This document shows, in pieces, positions 24,918 through 33,637 of a DNA stretch of 64,000 nucleotides (position 1 is its first letter; each line of letters starts with the position of its first letter). The position numbers and the translations under genes are program-made. The notes beneath the pieces were generated by a model, which was not told the origin of the DNA, ran no database searches, and was given only the letters and a program-made list of their open reading frames with translations. The DNA lies in assembly GCF_031760065.1 (NCBI RefSeq), contig NZ_CP134500.1, positions 4,278,001 through 4,342,000 on the forward strand. Direction: 5' to 3'. This DNA comes from Streptomyces durocortorensis. Lineage in GTDB: Bacteria; Actinomycetota; Actinomycetes; Streptomycetales; Streptomycetaceae.

Positions 24918-26342
24918 TCACAACCGGCTGAGCGAGGCCGCCGCGAACAGCACGTCGCGGATGGCCTCGCGGTCGCCCTCCTGGCCCGCCGCCGCTTCCA
25001 CCGGCGGGATGTGGCCCGCGACGAGCCGGCAGAACTCCACCCCGTCCAGTGCCACGGTCGCCACCGCTCGCTCGGGCGAGCCGACGGCGGCCGGTGAGTC
25101 CAGCGCGATGTACCAGTCGCCACCGCCGTGCCCCTCGATCTCCAGATGGAGCGAGCGGCCCGGCGCCCCGGCCGCGACCAGTTCCCTGACCGGTCCGGCC
25201 AGTCCGGCGCCGCGGCGGCCCGCGAGGGCGGCCGGGATCAGCCGGGCCGCGAGGTCGATCATCCGGTGCAGATGGGCGGCGGACGGGGCCTCGTACGGGT
25301 AGTCCACGGCGTCGGCGATGTCCCCGCCGTGCACCCAGCACTCGAAGGCCCGCTCCAGCAGCGCGTCCTGGAGCGGCAGGGCGAAGGCGCCGTAGGAGAC
25401 GGAGGTCTCGGCGACGTTCCGCCCGGCGAGGGACGCCGTACGGATCAGCTCGTGGCTCTGGTCCCGCCAGGGCTCGCGGACGGCCCGGGTGGCCGGCGGC
25501 CGCGTCGCCGACCAGTACGCCTCGGTGCGCTCGGTGGGGTCGAGCGGTACGTCGCCGCCGCCGAGCGGGTCGTCGAGGCCGAGCGCGGCGGACAGCAGCC
25601 CGTCGACCGCCCTCAGATGGCCGATCACCCCGGCGACCGTCGCCCGGCGGCTGACCGGGCGCTCCTCCTCGAACCACTGGAGCCGCACCGGCGCATGCCA
25701 TTCGGCGTCACCGATGTCGCGGAGCAGAGCATCCAGCCGGGCGGTCTCGGCGTCGTACGGCGCGGCCCACTCGGGAACGGGAATCCGGGCCGGGCGACGG
25801 CCCAGGCAGCCGTCCATCACCCGGGTCCGCAACGTCGGATCGAGGTCCAGCGAACCGCCGGTGTGCAGCAGCCCCACGGCGTCCCGCAGCCGCAGCGCCT
25901 CGTCCGCGCACGGGGCGCACCCGGTGAGGTGGTCCTCCACGGCGGCGGTCTCCTCCGCCGAACAGGCGGACAGCGCCCAGGCACCGAGGAGCGCTTTGAG
26001 GACCCGGTGCGAGAGGACCGGCGCGGGTGTCGGCCGGGGCGGTCCCGGCCACTCGTCCGGCTCGGTTCCGGAGGGCATGGGGGCCTCCCGCAGGCCGTCC
26101 TCGTACACGTCGTCGCCGGGCGCGATCCGTTCGGCCACGCGCGCAGCCGGCCCGGCGTCCTCCGGCGCGGCCTGTTCCGGTACGACCTCGTCGGGCGCGG
26201 CCGCGTCGCCGGGCGGCGGCAGCACGGGCGGCGGCATCGACTCCAGGTCGAGGTCGTCCGCCGCCCAGCGCGGGCCCGGTATCCGGCGCGCGCCCCGCAC
26301 CTCCTCGTCACGGCCGTCGCTCTCCCGGCCGTCGCCGCTCAC
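24918..26342 (-). CDS. Putative anti-sigma factor: zinc-finger (zf-HC2) fused to mycothiol maleylpyruvate isomerase-type domain
   Basis: 474 aa. An acidic Pro-rich N-terminal 115 residues, then a zf-HC2-like anti-sigma helix bundle (HRVLKALLGAWALSACSAEETAAVEDHLTGCAPCADEALRL) with the H-x3-C-x2-C zinc motif HLTGCAPC. Next comes an MDMPI-N/DinB-like domain (AETARLDALLRDIGDAEW...VAGVIGHLRAVDGLLSAALG) and a C-terminal MDMPI-like tail. GTG at 26342 overlaps the sigma-factor stop (GTGA), so this is the cognate regulator. The fused domain, which in other proteins binds a thiol cofactor and metal, could sense mycothiol or redox state. No membrane segment is visible. Confidence 0.85.
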   Translation of the reverse strand: MSGDGRESDGRDEEVRGARRIPGPRWAADDLDLESMPPPVLPPPGDAAAPDEVVPEQAAPEDAGPAARVAERIAPGDDVYEDGLREAPMPSGTEPDEWPGPPRPTPAPVLSHRVLKALLGAWALSACSAEETAAVEDHLTGCAPCADEALRLRDAVGLLHTGGSLDLDPTLRTRVMDGCLGRRPARIPVPEWAAPYDAETARLDALLRDIGDAEWHAPVRLQWFEEERPVSRRATVAGVIGHLRAVDGLLSAALGLDDPLGGGDVPLDPTERTEAYWSATRPPATRAVREPWRDQSHELIRTASLAGRNVAETSVSYGAFALPLQDALLERAFECWVHGGDIADAVDYPYEAPSAAHLHRMIDLAARLIPAALAGRRGAGLAGPVRELVAAGAPGRSLHLEIEGHGGGDWYIALDSPAAVGSPERAVATVALDGVEFCRLVAGHIPPVEAAAGQEGDREAIRDVLFAAASLSRL

Positions 26343-26932
26343 CGGGCTCGTCCGTAACCGGGTGGCGCGGTCCCTTCGAGCGGGCGGGCGTTGGCGGTGG
26401 AGAGCAGCTGGAGGCCCAGCCGGAGGCGGCGACGGGCCTCGTCCTCGGTGACCCCGAGGTCCGCAGCGGTCTGGCGGTAGTCGCGGCGCTGGATGTAGGC
26501 CAGCTCCAGTGCCTGCCGCAGCGGGGCGGGCATCGAGGAGACGATGTAGTCGGCGCGGGCGGCCGCCGTGGCGCTGCGCACCCGCCGCTCCAGCTCCTCC
26601 GGGTCGGGCACGGCGCCCTCGCCGTGCTCCGCCTCGTACGACGTGGCCGCCGCCCGGCGCAGCCGCCGCACCGACTGGAGGTGGGTGAGCCGGGCCACCC
26701 AGGAACGCATCGAGCCCTGCTTCGGGTCGTACGCCTCGGGGTTCTCCCAGACCTGGGCGAAGACCTCGCGGGTCACCAGGTCCGCGGCGTCCTCGTCGTC
26801 CAGCATCCGGTGGGCCTGGCTGTGAACGAGGGAGGCGAACCGGTCGTACAGCTCCCCGAGCGCCGCCGCCTCGCCGCGGGCCAGCCTCTGCTGCATCCTG
26901 CGGTCCCAGCGCGGCGGTGTGTCCTTCGCCAT
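26339..26932 (-). CDS. RNA polymerase ECF-type sigma factor
   Basis: 197 aa. Region 2 (LGELYDRFASLVHSQAHRMLDDEDAADLVTREVFAQVWENPEAYDP...RSWVARLTHLQSVRRLRR) and region 4 (MPAPLRQALELAYIQRRDYRQTAADLGVTEDEARRRLRLGLQLL) are both complete; no region 3. ATG at 26932 follows GGGGGTTTC. It is cotranscribed with and overlaps the zinc-finger/MDMPI protein, and is divergent from an anti-anti-sigma gene across 329 bp. That gap holds an inverted repeat GCGGCAA-N5-TTGCCGC (27030-27048) and no gene. Confidence 0.9.
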   Translation of the reverse strand: MAKDTPPRWDRRMQQRLARGEAAALGELYDRFASLVHSQAHRMLDDEDAADLVTREVFAQVWENPEAYDPKQGSMRSWVARLTHLQSVRRLRRAAATSYEAEHGEGAVPDPEELERRVRSATAAARADYIVSSMPAPLRQALELAYIQRRDYRQTAADLGVTEDEARRRLRLGLQLLSTANARPLEGTAPPGYGRAR

Positions 26933-27261
26933 GAAACCCCCAGCCCCGCCCTCTGCCCAGCCCGGTAGATCCACCCTCTGCCCTCGCTGACCGAATGTAG
27001 TCCGCCGGGCGGGCGGCGTACGCGCCTTTGCGGCAACTGCGTTGCCGCGCGGTGTGGCCGCCGACGGTAGTGCATTTCGGCCACAGGCGCTTCCTCGCCA
27101 TCTCTGAACAGCGAAAACGGGCCGAAGTGAGCATTTCCGCCGGAAACCGCCTGGGCTCCGGCGGGCACGTCGGTGTTTCATGGAGGCGCGGTGGGGCAGC
27201 CGCGAGGAGGAACGGAAACTTCCGGGTTGCCGGGAGCCCCCGGAACGAGAGGTCCAGTCGC

Positions 27262-27636
27262 GTGACGCTGAAGGTGGACGAGACCGAGCAGGGTGACTGG
27301 ACCGTGCTCCGGATACGGGGCGAACTCGATCTGGTGACCTCACCCGTCGTGCGTCAGTCCGTCCACGAGGCGGTCGCCGAGGGGCGGCGCGATGTGGTGC
27401 TCGACCTGTCCGACGTCTTCTTCTGCGACTCCAGTGGTGTGGGCGTACTGATCGCGTCGCGGCGGCTGATGAAGTCCTGCGGCGGCAGGCTGCGGCTGAT
27501 CCTTCCGGCCCGGGGCGCGGAGGACGGTTCGCACGTCAACAAGGTGCTGGGGGCGCTCGGGGTGCGCCGCCTCTTCGACGTCTACCCCGACGCGCGGTCG
27601 GCGGCCGACGAGGAGTGCAGTCCGCTGAGCGCCTGA
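27262..27636 (+). CDS. STAS-domain anti-sigma factor antagonist
   Basis: 124 aa. A single STAS domain: GDWTVLRIRGELDLVTSPVVRQSV, then DLSDVFFCDSSGVGVLIASRRL with the phosphorylatable Ser in CDSSGVG. Unphosphorylated it would bind a HATPase anti-sigma kinase and free a sigma factor. GTG 27262 has only a weak AGAGG upstream, though AGGAGGAACGG lies near 27210. It is the last intact core gene before the accessory island. Confidence 0.9.
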   Translation: MTLKVDETEQGDWTVLRIRGELDLVTSPVVRQSVHEAVAEGRRDVVLDLSDVFFCDSSGVGVLIASRRLMKSCGGRLRLILPARGAEDGSHVNKVLGALGVRRLFDVYPDARSAADEECSPLSA

Positions 27637-27843
27637 GCCCACTGGTGCTGCCGGCCCCGGCGCACGTCCTGGGCGATTCACTGAGCCCATTCCATCTTGA
27701 TCGGGTGGCGAGTCCGAGTTCGATGACGGCACGGACGACGGTGGTGATCCGGGGGTGCTGCGGCGGAGCTTCCACAGGAGCCGCCAGCATGTGAGGGCGG
27801 CCATGACGAGTCAGCGAACGGAGAAGTCCGGTTTCCGTCGCCA

Positions 27844-28560
27844 TTACGCGACGGTCCGGGACTCGTCCTGGTTAGCGGCGACGGCCCGCAGTGCGTCAGC
27901 CAGGGCCGTCGGTCCGAGGATCATCAGAGCCCGGAGCGCGCTGAACGCACGGCCGGAGTCCCACCCGCCTGTCGTCGGAGTGCGGAACGGCGTGATGGTG
28001 ATGCCGCAGGAGGTGAAGAGGCTGGTCTCCAGGTATGTCATGCCGCCCGTTCCGCACAGATATGACCTTGCTCCGGTGACTGCGGCCAGGTCGGCGAGCC
28101 GCTGTGTCCGCCCCGGCCGGGCCGCCAGCTGGCTGCTGCGGAGGACCTGGCCCTTCCAGCCGAGGAGGTCCAGCAGGATGTGCGTGGACGCCTCGGTGAC
28201 ATCGGCGGTCTTGTCGGTGGTGGTGAACAGATCGAGCACCGGGGCCAATGCCTGGTCGAGGGCGGGCCAGTGCGGGCTGGACCCGAAGTACTGCCGCAGC
28301 ATCTGCATGGTCCGCCGCCGGGACCGCATCGGATCGACGATCTGAGCGTTCCTGATGGCAGTCCAGCGGCCACCGGGAAGGTGAGTGGGGATGGAAAGCC
28401 ACTGTCGTTGGAGCGGGGCGCCGATGCCTGCCAGGCGGGCCCGGTGCTGGTAGTCGCGGCGGGTGAACTGAACGTCGTCCAGGACGATCCAGTAGTCCGC
28501 CGCTAACAGCTTGGCCAGGGTGGTCAGCCGGGGAAGAGGTTGGGCTGGTGGATCGCGCAC
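27844..28560 (-). pseudogene. WbqC-family protein with N-terminal frameshift
   Basis: The 238-codon frame encodes most of a WbqC-like protein: PRLTTLAKLLAADYWIVLDDVQFTRRDYQHRARL, then QWLSIPTHLPGGRWTAI and SYLCGTGGMTYLE. WbqC relatives occur in polysaccharide and small-molecule pathways; chemistry is poorly defined. The family N-terminus CAIHQPNLFP is present just upstream but in the +1 frame: the DNA reads ctcttcccc-ggctg, where one more C would join NLFP to RLTTL. It is therefore a one-base deletion in a C run, or a sequence error. It follows the YdcF-like gene closely. Confidence 0.75.
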
Positions 28561-28581
28561 AGGCCGCCCGGCGGCGGCAGC

Positions 28582-29250
28582 TCAAGTCGTGAGGAGACGG
28601 CTGTCGAAGCCGCCGGCGAGGAGAGATTCGTAGGCGGCATACACGTCCTCCGGGACGTCCTGGGCGATGGCGAAGTCGAGCTTCGGATACTCGATCACCC
28701 GCTGGAGGTCGCCGACGAGCATGTCCAGGACGAGTTTCTCGTCGCCGATGCTCTTGAGGTAGTCGTCGAACTCCAGTGGCTCCGAGGCACAGACGATCTC
28801 GACCTCGGGCCACAGTTTGCGGGCGGTGGCGAAGGAGCGTCGCTCCATATAGGGCTTGGAGACCAGAAGCACCGTCTTCGGCGTGATCCCGGCGGTGGCG
28901 AGCACGGCGCGGGAGAGGGTGATGTTCTGGCCGGTGTTCCCGGCGTTCGGCTCCAGCAGGATCGCCGAGGCGGGGACGCCGAGTTCGATGGCGTGCTCGC
29001 GGAAGTGCATGGCCTCCCCTCGCGGGAACACCTTGGCGGTGGTGGGGCTGTTCCCGCCAGTGAAGACCAGGTGTGGGAAGAGCCCGGCGCGATACAGTTT
29101 GGCGGAGAACGCGGCCACGCCCAGGTCGTGGCTGCCCAGGCCGATCGCCGCGTCGACGGGCCGGGTCTCGTGGTGCATCTGGTGGTAGTCCCAGATCAAC
29201 TTGGCCTGCTGCCGCTGGTCCTCGGTGAGGGCCTGCTGGTTGTCGCTCAC
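28582..29250 (-). CDS. YdcF/SanA-like (DUF218) protein
   Basis: 222 aa. The DUF218 core is intact: DAAIGLGSHDLGVAAFSAKLYRAGLFPHLVFTGGNSPTTAKVFPRGEAMHFREHAIELGVPASAILLEPNAGNTGQNITLSRAVL. By homology with YdcF (binds S-adenosylmethionine) and ElyC/SanA, it is a Rossmann-like protein of uncertain reaction. No signal or membrane segment, so it is cytosolic. It starts at GTG 29250 behind AGAGACAGG. It is sandwiched between the WbqC-like remnant and the TPR protein with short gaps, suggesting an old three-gene operon. Confidence 0.85.
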   Translation of the reverse strand: MSDNQQALTEDQRQQAKLIWDYHQMHHETRPVDAAIGLGSHDLGVAAFSAKLYRAGLFPHLVFTGGNSPTTAKVFPRGEAMHFREHAIELGVPASAILLEPNAGNTGQNITLSRAVLATAGITPKTVLLVSKPYMERRSFATARKLWPEVEIVCASEPLEFDDYLKSIGDEKLVLDMLVGDLQRVIEYPKLDFAIAQDVPEDVYAAYESLLAGGFDSRLLTT

Positions 29251-29266
29251 GCCTGTCTCTCCCTGG

Positions 29267-30369
29267 TCACCTTCGCCGGGGCCCGGTCGGCCCCTCGCTC
29301 ATGGCCTTGATGCCCTCGATACTGCGCAGTTGGTGCACGAGTCCGTACTGCGAGGCCACCTTGGAGGCCTGGTCGAGGACGAGAAGTCCATCATTGCGGG
29401 TGTCCCGGTCGGAAAGCAGGATGTGACCGTGGGCGGTGTCCAGTCGCACGCGTTGCATCGGTGAGTCCGTCGCCTGACTGCTGCGGGCGATGTCGATGAA
29501 GTGCAGGGCGCCAGTGAGATCGCCGGCACCGCGGTGGGCGAGGGCGAGTTTCTGGTGGGCCACCGACCAGTCGTCGGGCTCGGCCAGATCCTCGAACTCG
29601 CGGGTCGCCGCCTGCATGACGCGGGCCGCATAGTCGTGGTTGCCGTCCTTGCTCAGCGCGGTCCCCACCCACAGCCGGGCACGGGCCCGGTCCCGGCGCG
29701 AGAGCCGGTCGTCGACGGCCAGGGTCTCGTAGTGGCGGGCGGCGATCTCCAGCTTCCCGGACATCTCCGTGACCACCGCCAGCGACAGGTCGAGCTGGGC
29801 GACGCGGCGGGGGATGTCGAGCTGCGTGAAGACCGAGCGGGCCCCGGCATAGGAGTGCTGGGCCGACAGCGGCCCGAGCACGGCACCCTGGTCGCGCTGG
29901 AGGTCGCCGAGCAGGGCGGTGGAGCGGGCGAACAGATACAGGCCCTTGTCGTCCAGCTCCGGCGGTCTCCACCGGTTGATCCACCGGGTCAGCAGGCTGG
30001 CGGCGAAGGTGAAGTTCTGGCGGGAGAGCGCGACCACGGTCCGGTCCAGGTCGTCGGTCCACGATTCGTAGTCCCACATCCGGGTCCGCCGGTGGTGACC
30101 CGCTGCCCCGGGCCTGCGGCGGTGGTCCGGCCGCTTTCGGACAGCAGTGTTTCGAACCGCAGGTGGACGGCGGCGTCCGCGCGGGCGAGTGCGGTGTCGA
30201 GGATGGCCTGGGTGTCCGGGCGCGGTTCGGTGGCGGCGGTGAGCTTGTCCCACTTGGAAACCGTGCGGACGGCGACGCCGAGGTGTTCGGCGAACGCACG
30301 AACGCTCATCCGCAGCGCGAGCCGCAGAGCGTGGGCCTCCAGGCCGCTCCAGTGGTGCACGGTCGCCAC
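29267..30369 (-). pseudogene. HTH-TPR regulator split by a frameshift
   Basis: An N-terminal part (30369-29989, MATVHHWSGLEAHALRLALRMSVRAFAEHLGVAVRTVSKWDK) is a Cro/C1-type HTH. The C-terminal part (ATG 30079 to 29267, 270 aa: WDYESWTDDLDRTVVALSRQNFTFAASLLTRW...) is TPR-like. The two lie in different frames and together match one protein of about 370-400 aa. The joint is near 30080-30130, a GC-rich stretch (GGCGGACCCGGATG). The combined span is 1103 nt, not a multiple of 3. Either one regulator gene is broken, or two coupled ORFs are used. It is divergent from the resolvase-like gene. Confidence 0.75.
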
Positions 30370-30425
30370 GCGTCGCTCCTTTCCGAGAAGTCATCGAAGC
30401 ACGGAGCACGCACGGCGGGGGACAC

Positions 30426-30445
30426 AAGTGCAACGGAAGTGCAAC
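30426..30445. promoter_or_regulatory. Direct repeat AAGTGCAAC, 11-bp phase, in the divergent promoter
   Basis: AAGTGCAAC occurs at 30426-30434 and 30437-30445, one helical turn apart, between the HTH gene (starts 30369, minus) and the resolvase-like gene (starts 30559, plus). This is a plausible operator for the HTH-TPR regulator. Confidence 0.45.
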
Positions 30446-30558
30446 ACCCGGTCATTTCCCGTCCGTTGGATTGCCGCCACGCTCAAGTGAAGGGGGCGAA
30501 GCCGCAGGCCACGGCCCCCGCCCGCTCTCTGTCGACTTACCTCTGGACGGTTGGAAGC

Positions 30559-31005
30559 ATGGAACCCCTCACGGAGCGTCGCCGCGTCAGCGGCCCGCTC
30601 GTCTATGGCTTCCTGCGGCTGGTGAACGTCTCCGGCGCCCGGGAGGTCGCCCTGACCGCATCGCTTGCCGAGTACTGCCGGCAGCACGAGCTGACGCTGT
30701 CGGGGGTGTTCACCGACCGCACGGCCATGGCCGGGCCCGTCTCGGGGGCGTTCACCGGGCTGCTGGACGTGCTCGCGCTGCCAGACACCTACGGCGTCGT
30801 GCTGCCCGCTGCCTCCCACCTGGGCCCCAAGACGACAGCGGCCGAGCGGAAGAGGCGGATCGAGACGGCCGGGGCCCGCCTGCTGCTGGTCCGCGGTACC
30901 CGCTGGTCCAGCCCTGCCGACCACGGCCACTCCGTCCCTCCCGGCAGCCCCGCCCGCCGCCAGATCCCAGGACACGCCCCGCCCGCGGCGGACGCTGTTG
31001 GTTAA
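30559..31005 (+). CDS. Small resolvase-fold-like protein of unknown function
   Basis: 148 aa. The order of elements resembles the N-terminal domain of serine recombinases (LVYGFLRLVNVSG...LAEYCRQHELTLSGVFTDR...GLLDVLALPDTYGVVLPAASHLG), but the usual catalytic YxRVS motif is replaced by YGFLRLVNV. There is no DNA-binding tail; the C-terminus is Pro/Ala-rich. It is probably not an active recombinase. The same kind of small protein is common beside HTH-TPR genes in Streptomyces, as here. ATG 30559 is preceded by GGAAG at a short spacing. Confidence 0.65.
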   Translation: MEPLTERRRVSGPLVYGFLRLVNVSGAREVALTASLAEYCRQHELTLSGVFTDRTAMAGPVSGAFTGLLDVLALPDTYGVVLPAASHLGPKTTAAERKRRIETAGARLLLVRGTRWSSPADHGHSVPPGSPARRQIPGHAPPAADAVG

Positions 31006-31021
31006 TTCGGGGCTCGGCGTG

Positions 31022-31064
31022 ACGTCGGCCTTCAAGACCTGGTTGTGGTCTTGGAGGCCGACGT
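31022..31064. terminator. Long hairpin at the left end of the IS1182-like element
   Basis: An 18-bp stem (31022-31039 with 31047-31064, one G-T pair) closes a 7-nt loop directly upstream of the transposase start. In insertion sequences such structures block read-through transcription and translation from the host. It lies just past the stop of the resolvase-like gene. Confidence 0.6.
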
Positions 31065-31085
31065 TGTCGTATGGGGTGGGTGCCG

Positions 31086-32738
31086 ATGTCGATACAGCCG
31101 ACGGAGCCGGGAGACGTTCCCGCTCCCTGCGGGTGGCGCGGGCTGCCTTCCCGAAGAGGAGTCTGGCAACCCGGATCCGGGACGAGCTGGGGATGCTGTT
31201 CCGCGATAAGGAGTTCGCAGACCTGTTCCCCGCGCGCGGTAGGCCTGCGTGGTCGCCGGGTCGGCTCGCCATGGCGTTGGTTTTGCAGTTCGTGGAAGGC
31301 CTGACTGACCGGCAGGCCGCGGAGGCAGTGCGGGCGAGAATCGACTTCAAATACGCGCTCGGACTGGATCTGACCGATCCTGGCTTCGACTTCTCGGTGC
31401 TGTCGGAGTTCAGGGACCGTCTGGTCGGGGTGGATGCGGGACGTCGGCTACTGGACGGCATCCTGACCGCGGCCCGGGAGAAGGGCTTGCTAGCCAGTGG
31501 TGGGAAGGCACGGACCGACTCCAGTCATGTTCTGTCCGCGGCCCGGGAGCTGAGTTGGCTGGAGATGGTTGCGGAGACGTTACGCTCCGCGTTGAACGAG
31601 CTGGCCCTGGTCGCCCCCGAGTGGCTGACCGGGGTCGCCGACCCGGACTGGTTCCGGCACTACGCAACCAGGGCCGAGGATTCGAGGTTTCCCAAGGCCC
31701 GCTCCAAGCAGGACGAAATCGGCCGACGGATCGGCGCCGACGGCATGCGGCTGCTCCAGGTTGTGACCGCACCGGATGCGCCCGGCTTGCTGAGGTCCTT
31801 GCCGCAGGTGGAGATCCTGCGGAAGATTTGGATCCAGCAATTTCACCTGGTCGAGGGCGAAGTGCATCGCAGGGACCCAAAAGACCGCCCACCGGGCACG
31901 AAAGGCCTGGTCACCCCGTATGACTCCGAGACTCGCACCGGCTCCAAACGAGACCTGGACTGGGACGGTTACAAGGTCCATCTGACCGAGACGTGCGGCC
32001 CTGGGGACCTGCATCTGATCACGAACGTGGCCACCACCGCCGCTGCGATCAATGACGACCGCATGGCTGCGGTGGTCCCTGCCAGTCTGTCCCAGCGGGA
32101 GCTTCTACCTGAGGAGCACTGGGTCGACACTGGCTACGCCAACAGTCCTGCCATGGTTGCCGCCCGACGCGACTACGGGGTTGAGCTGCACGGCCCTCTC
32201 CAGGCGGTCAACAGCGTGCAGTCCTCGCGGTGATGGTGCTTACGGCCAGGATGCCTTCACCATCGACTGGGACAACGAGCGCGTGACCTGCCCGAATGGT
32301 CGCACCAGTAGATCGTGGGCCGTTCACAGCTCACAGCGGCGGATGCCTGTGCTCCGGGTCGGCTTCTCGGTCCTGGACTGCCGCCCCTGCCCGCACAGGC
32401 GTGACTGCCTGAGCACACCAACGACGCAGCGACGACAGATCACGCTCCGGCCACGCGCAGAGTACGACACCCTCCGGCAGACTCGTGTTCTCCAGCAGAC
32501 CGACGAGTGGAAAGAGCGCTACAAGATCCGTGCCGGCGTCGAGGGCACCATTGCTCAAGGCGTCCAACGTTGCGATGTGCGCAGGTCCCGCTATCGCGGC
32601 CTGACCAAGACCAGCCTCCAGCACCAACTCACGGGCGCCGCCATCAACCTCGCCCGCATCGACGCCTGGCTCTCCGGTACCAGCCATGCCCGCACGCGCG
32701 TCTCACACTTTGCGGCTCTTCAGCAGAGTGAGGGCTGA
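31086..32738 (+). pseudogene. IS1182-family transposase with two frameshifts
   Basis: Three frames together give one IS1182-type transposase. MSIQPTEPGDVPAP (ATG 31086) shifts near 31120 to ARAAFPKRSLATRIRDELGMLF...VLSEFRDRLVGVDAGRRLLDG...HWVDTGYANSPAMVAARRDYGVELHGPLQ. This shifts again near 32215-32240 to GYGQDAFTIDWDNERVTCP...CRPCPHRRDCL...YKIRAGVEGTIAQGVQRCDVRRSRYRGLTKT, ending at 32738. DDE residues are dispersed across frames, so no active enzyme is expected. I could not identify terminal inverted repeats. Confidence 0.85.
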
Positions 32739-32745
32739 GCAGTGC

Positions 32746-33114
32746 TCACGGATTGATGGCCCCAGGACCGCTTACAGCTTTGCCGATGTCGGATGGCCAA
32801 TTGGGCCTGTATCGGGCAACGAAGTCGGCGAAGTCCTCGCACAGGTACCGCGGGTCAGAGGGCTTCAGCCGTATCTGCTGGTGACCGCTGTGCACCCACC
32901 AGACCTCGAACTCGGTCACTGTTCCCTCGACAGGCCAGTCTTCGTTTCGCCGACGAGGCAAGAGCACGACGTCGACGAACCCTCCGACACTGAGACCAAT
33001 GTCCACGAAGACACCAATCGCCCCCGGCCTGGGCACCCGGACGACAGTGCCCGTGAAGACCTGACCGAAGCGCAGCTCACCTTGAACTCGCTCCCACTCT
33101 GCTTCCGTCACCAC
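32746..33114 (-). CDS. Small S1-like RNA-binding domain protein
   Basis: 122 aa. The centre has an S1/OB-fold pattern: FGQVFTGTVVRVPRPGAIGVFVDIGLSVGGFVDVVLLPRR. A second beta-rich half follows (GTVTEFEVWWVHSGHQQIRLKPSDPRYL). Such single-domain S1 proteins are scattered in Streptomyces with no known role; RNA binding is inferred. It starts at GTG 33114 with GAGG upstream. It abuts the IS1182 remnant, which may have truncated a neighbour. Confidence 0.75.
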   Translation of the reverse strand: MVTEAEWERVQGELRFGQVFTGTVVRVPRPGAIGVFVDIGLSVGGFVDVVLLPRRRNEDWPVEGTVTEFEVWWVHSGHQQIRLKPSDPRYLCEDFADFVARYRPNWPSDIGKAVSGPGAINP

Positions 33115-33152
33115 TTACGCATCCTCGCACCTCAGCACTGGCCTGGACAGGA

Positions 33153-33186
33153 GAGCCCGGTGCGAGCTTCAACTCACACCGGGCTC
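33153..33186. repeat. Perfect 10-bp inverted repeat in a divergent 5' region
   Basis: GAGCCCGGTG (33153-33162) and CACCGGGCTC (33177-33186) enclose 14 nt between the S1-like gene and the HATPase gene. It could be a terminator, an operator or a 5'-UTR hairpin; there is no U tract. Confidence 0.45.
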
Positions 33187-33238
33187 AACTTCTGAATTCA
33201 CCAACAGCTTCCCTGGACGCCGGGACATGAGGCTCACC

Positions 33239-33637
33239 ATGCCCGACCCCACGCAGCAGTACTTCACCGCGAAGCCCGAATCGGTGGGCCAGGCCCGCGA
33301 CTTCGCCCTGACCACCCTGAACTCCTGGGGGCTGTCCGCCCGCGCCGAGGACATCCGCCTCTGTGTCTCGGAGCTGGCCTCCAACGCCGTCGTCCACGGA
33401 TCAGCTCCCGGTCACGGCTTCCTGGTCAGGCTCGAACCCGGCGACGACTTCGTACGCCTGGAAGTGCACGACAGCCGCAGCCACCGCCCCGCAGTCCGGC
33501 AACCCTCCGGCACTGCCCCGTCGGGCCGGGGCCTGCTGATCGTCGAGGAGTTCTCCGACGGCTGGGGGGTCGAGGACCGTCTGCCGCTCGGCAAGATCGT
33601 CTGGTCGCACTTCAAGGCCGGGGAGATGCCGTGCTGA
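33239..33637 (+). CDS. ATP-binding anti-sigma-like regulator (HATPase_c)
   Basis: 132 aa. GHKL fold typical of streptomycete RsbW-like proteins: N box LCVSELASNAVVHGS, G1-type LEVHDSRSHRPAVRQ, G2 GRGLLIVEEFSDGWGVE. It would bind ATP and possibly phosphorylate or sequester a partner (STAS protein or sigma factor). I chose ATG 33239, with GAGG 6 nt upstream; ATG 33227 is an alternative. It overlaps the next (broken) gene by GTGCTGA. Confidence 0.82.
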   Translation: MPDPTQQYFTAKPESVGQARDFALTTLNSWGLSARAEDIRLCVSELASNAVVHGSAPGHGFLVRLEPGDDFVRLEVHDSRSHRPAVRQPSGTAPSGRGLLIVEEFSDGWGVEDRLPLGKIVWSHFKAGEMPC

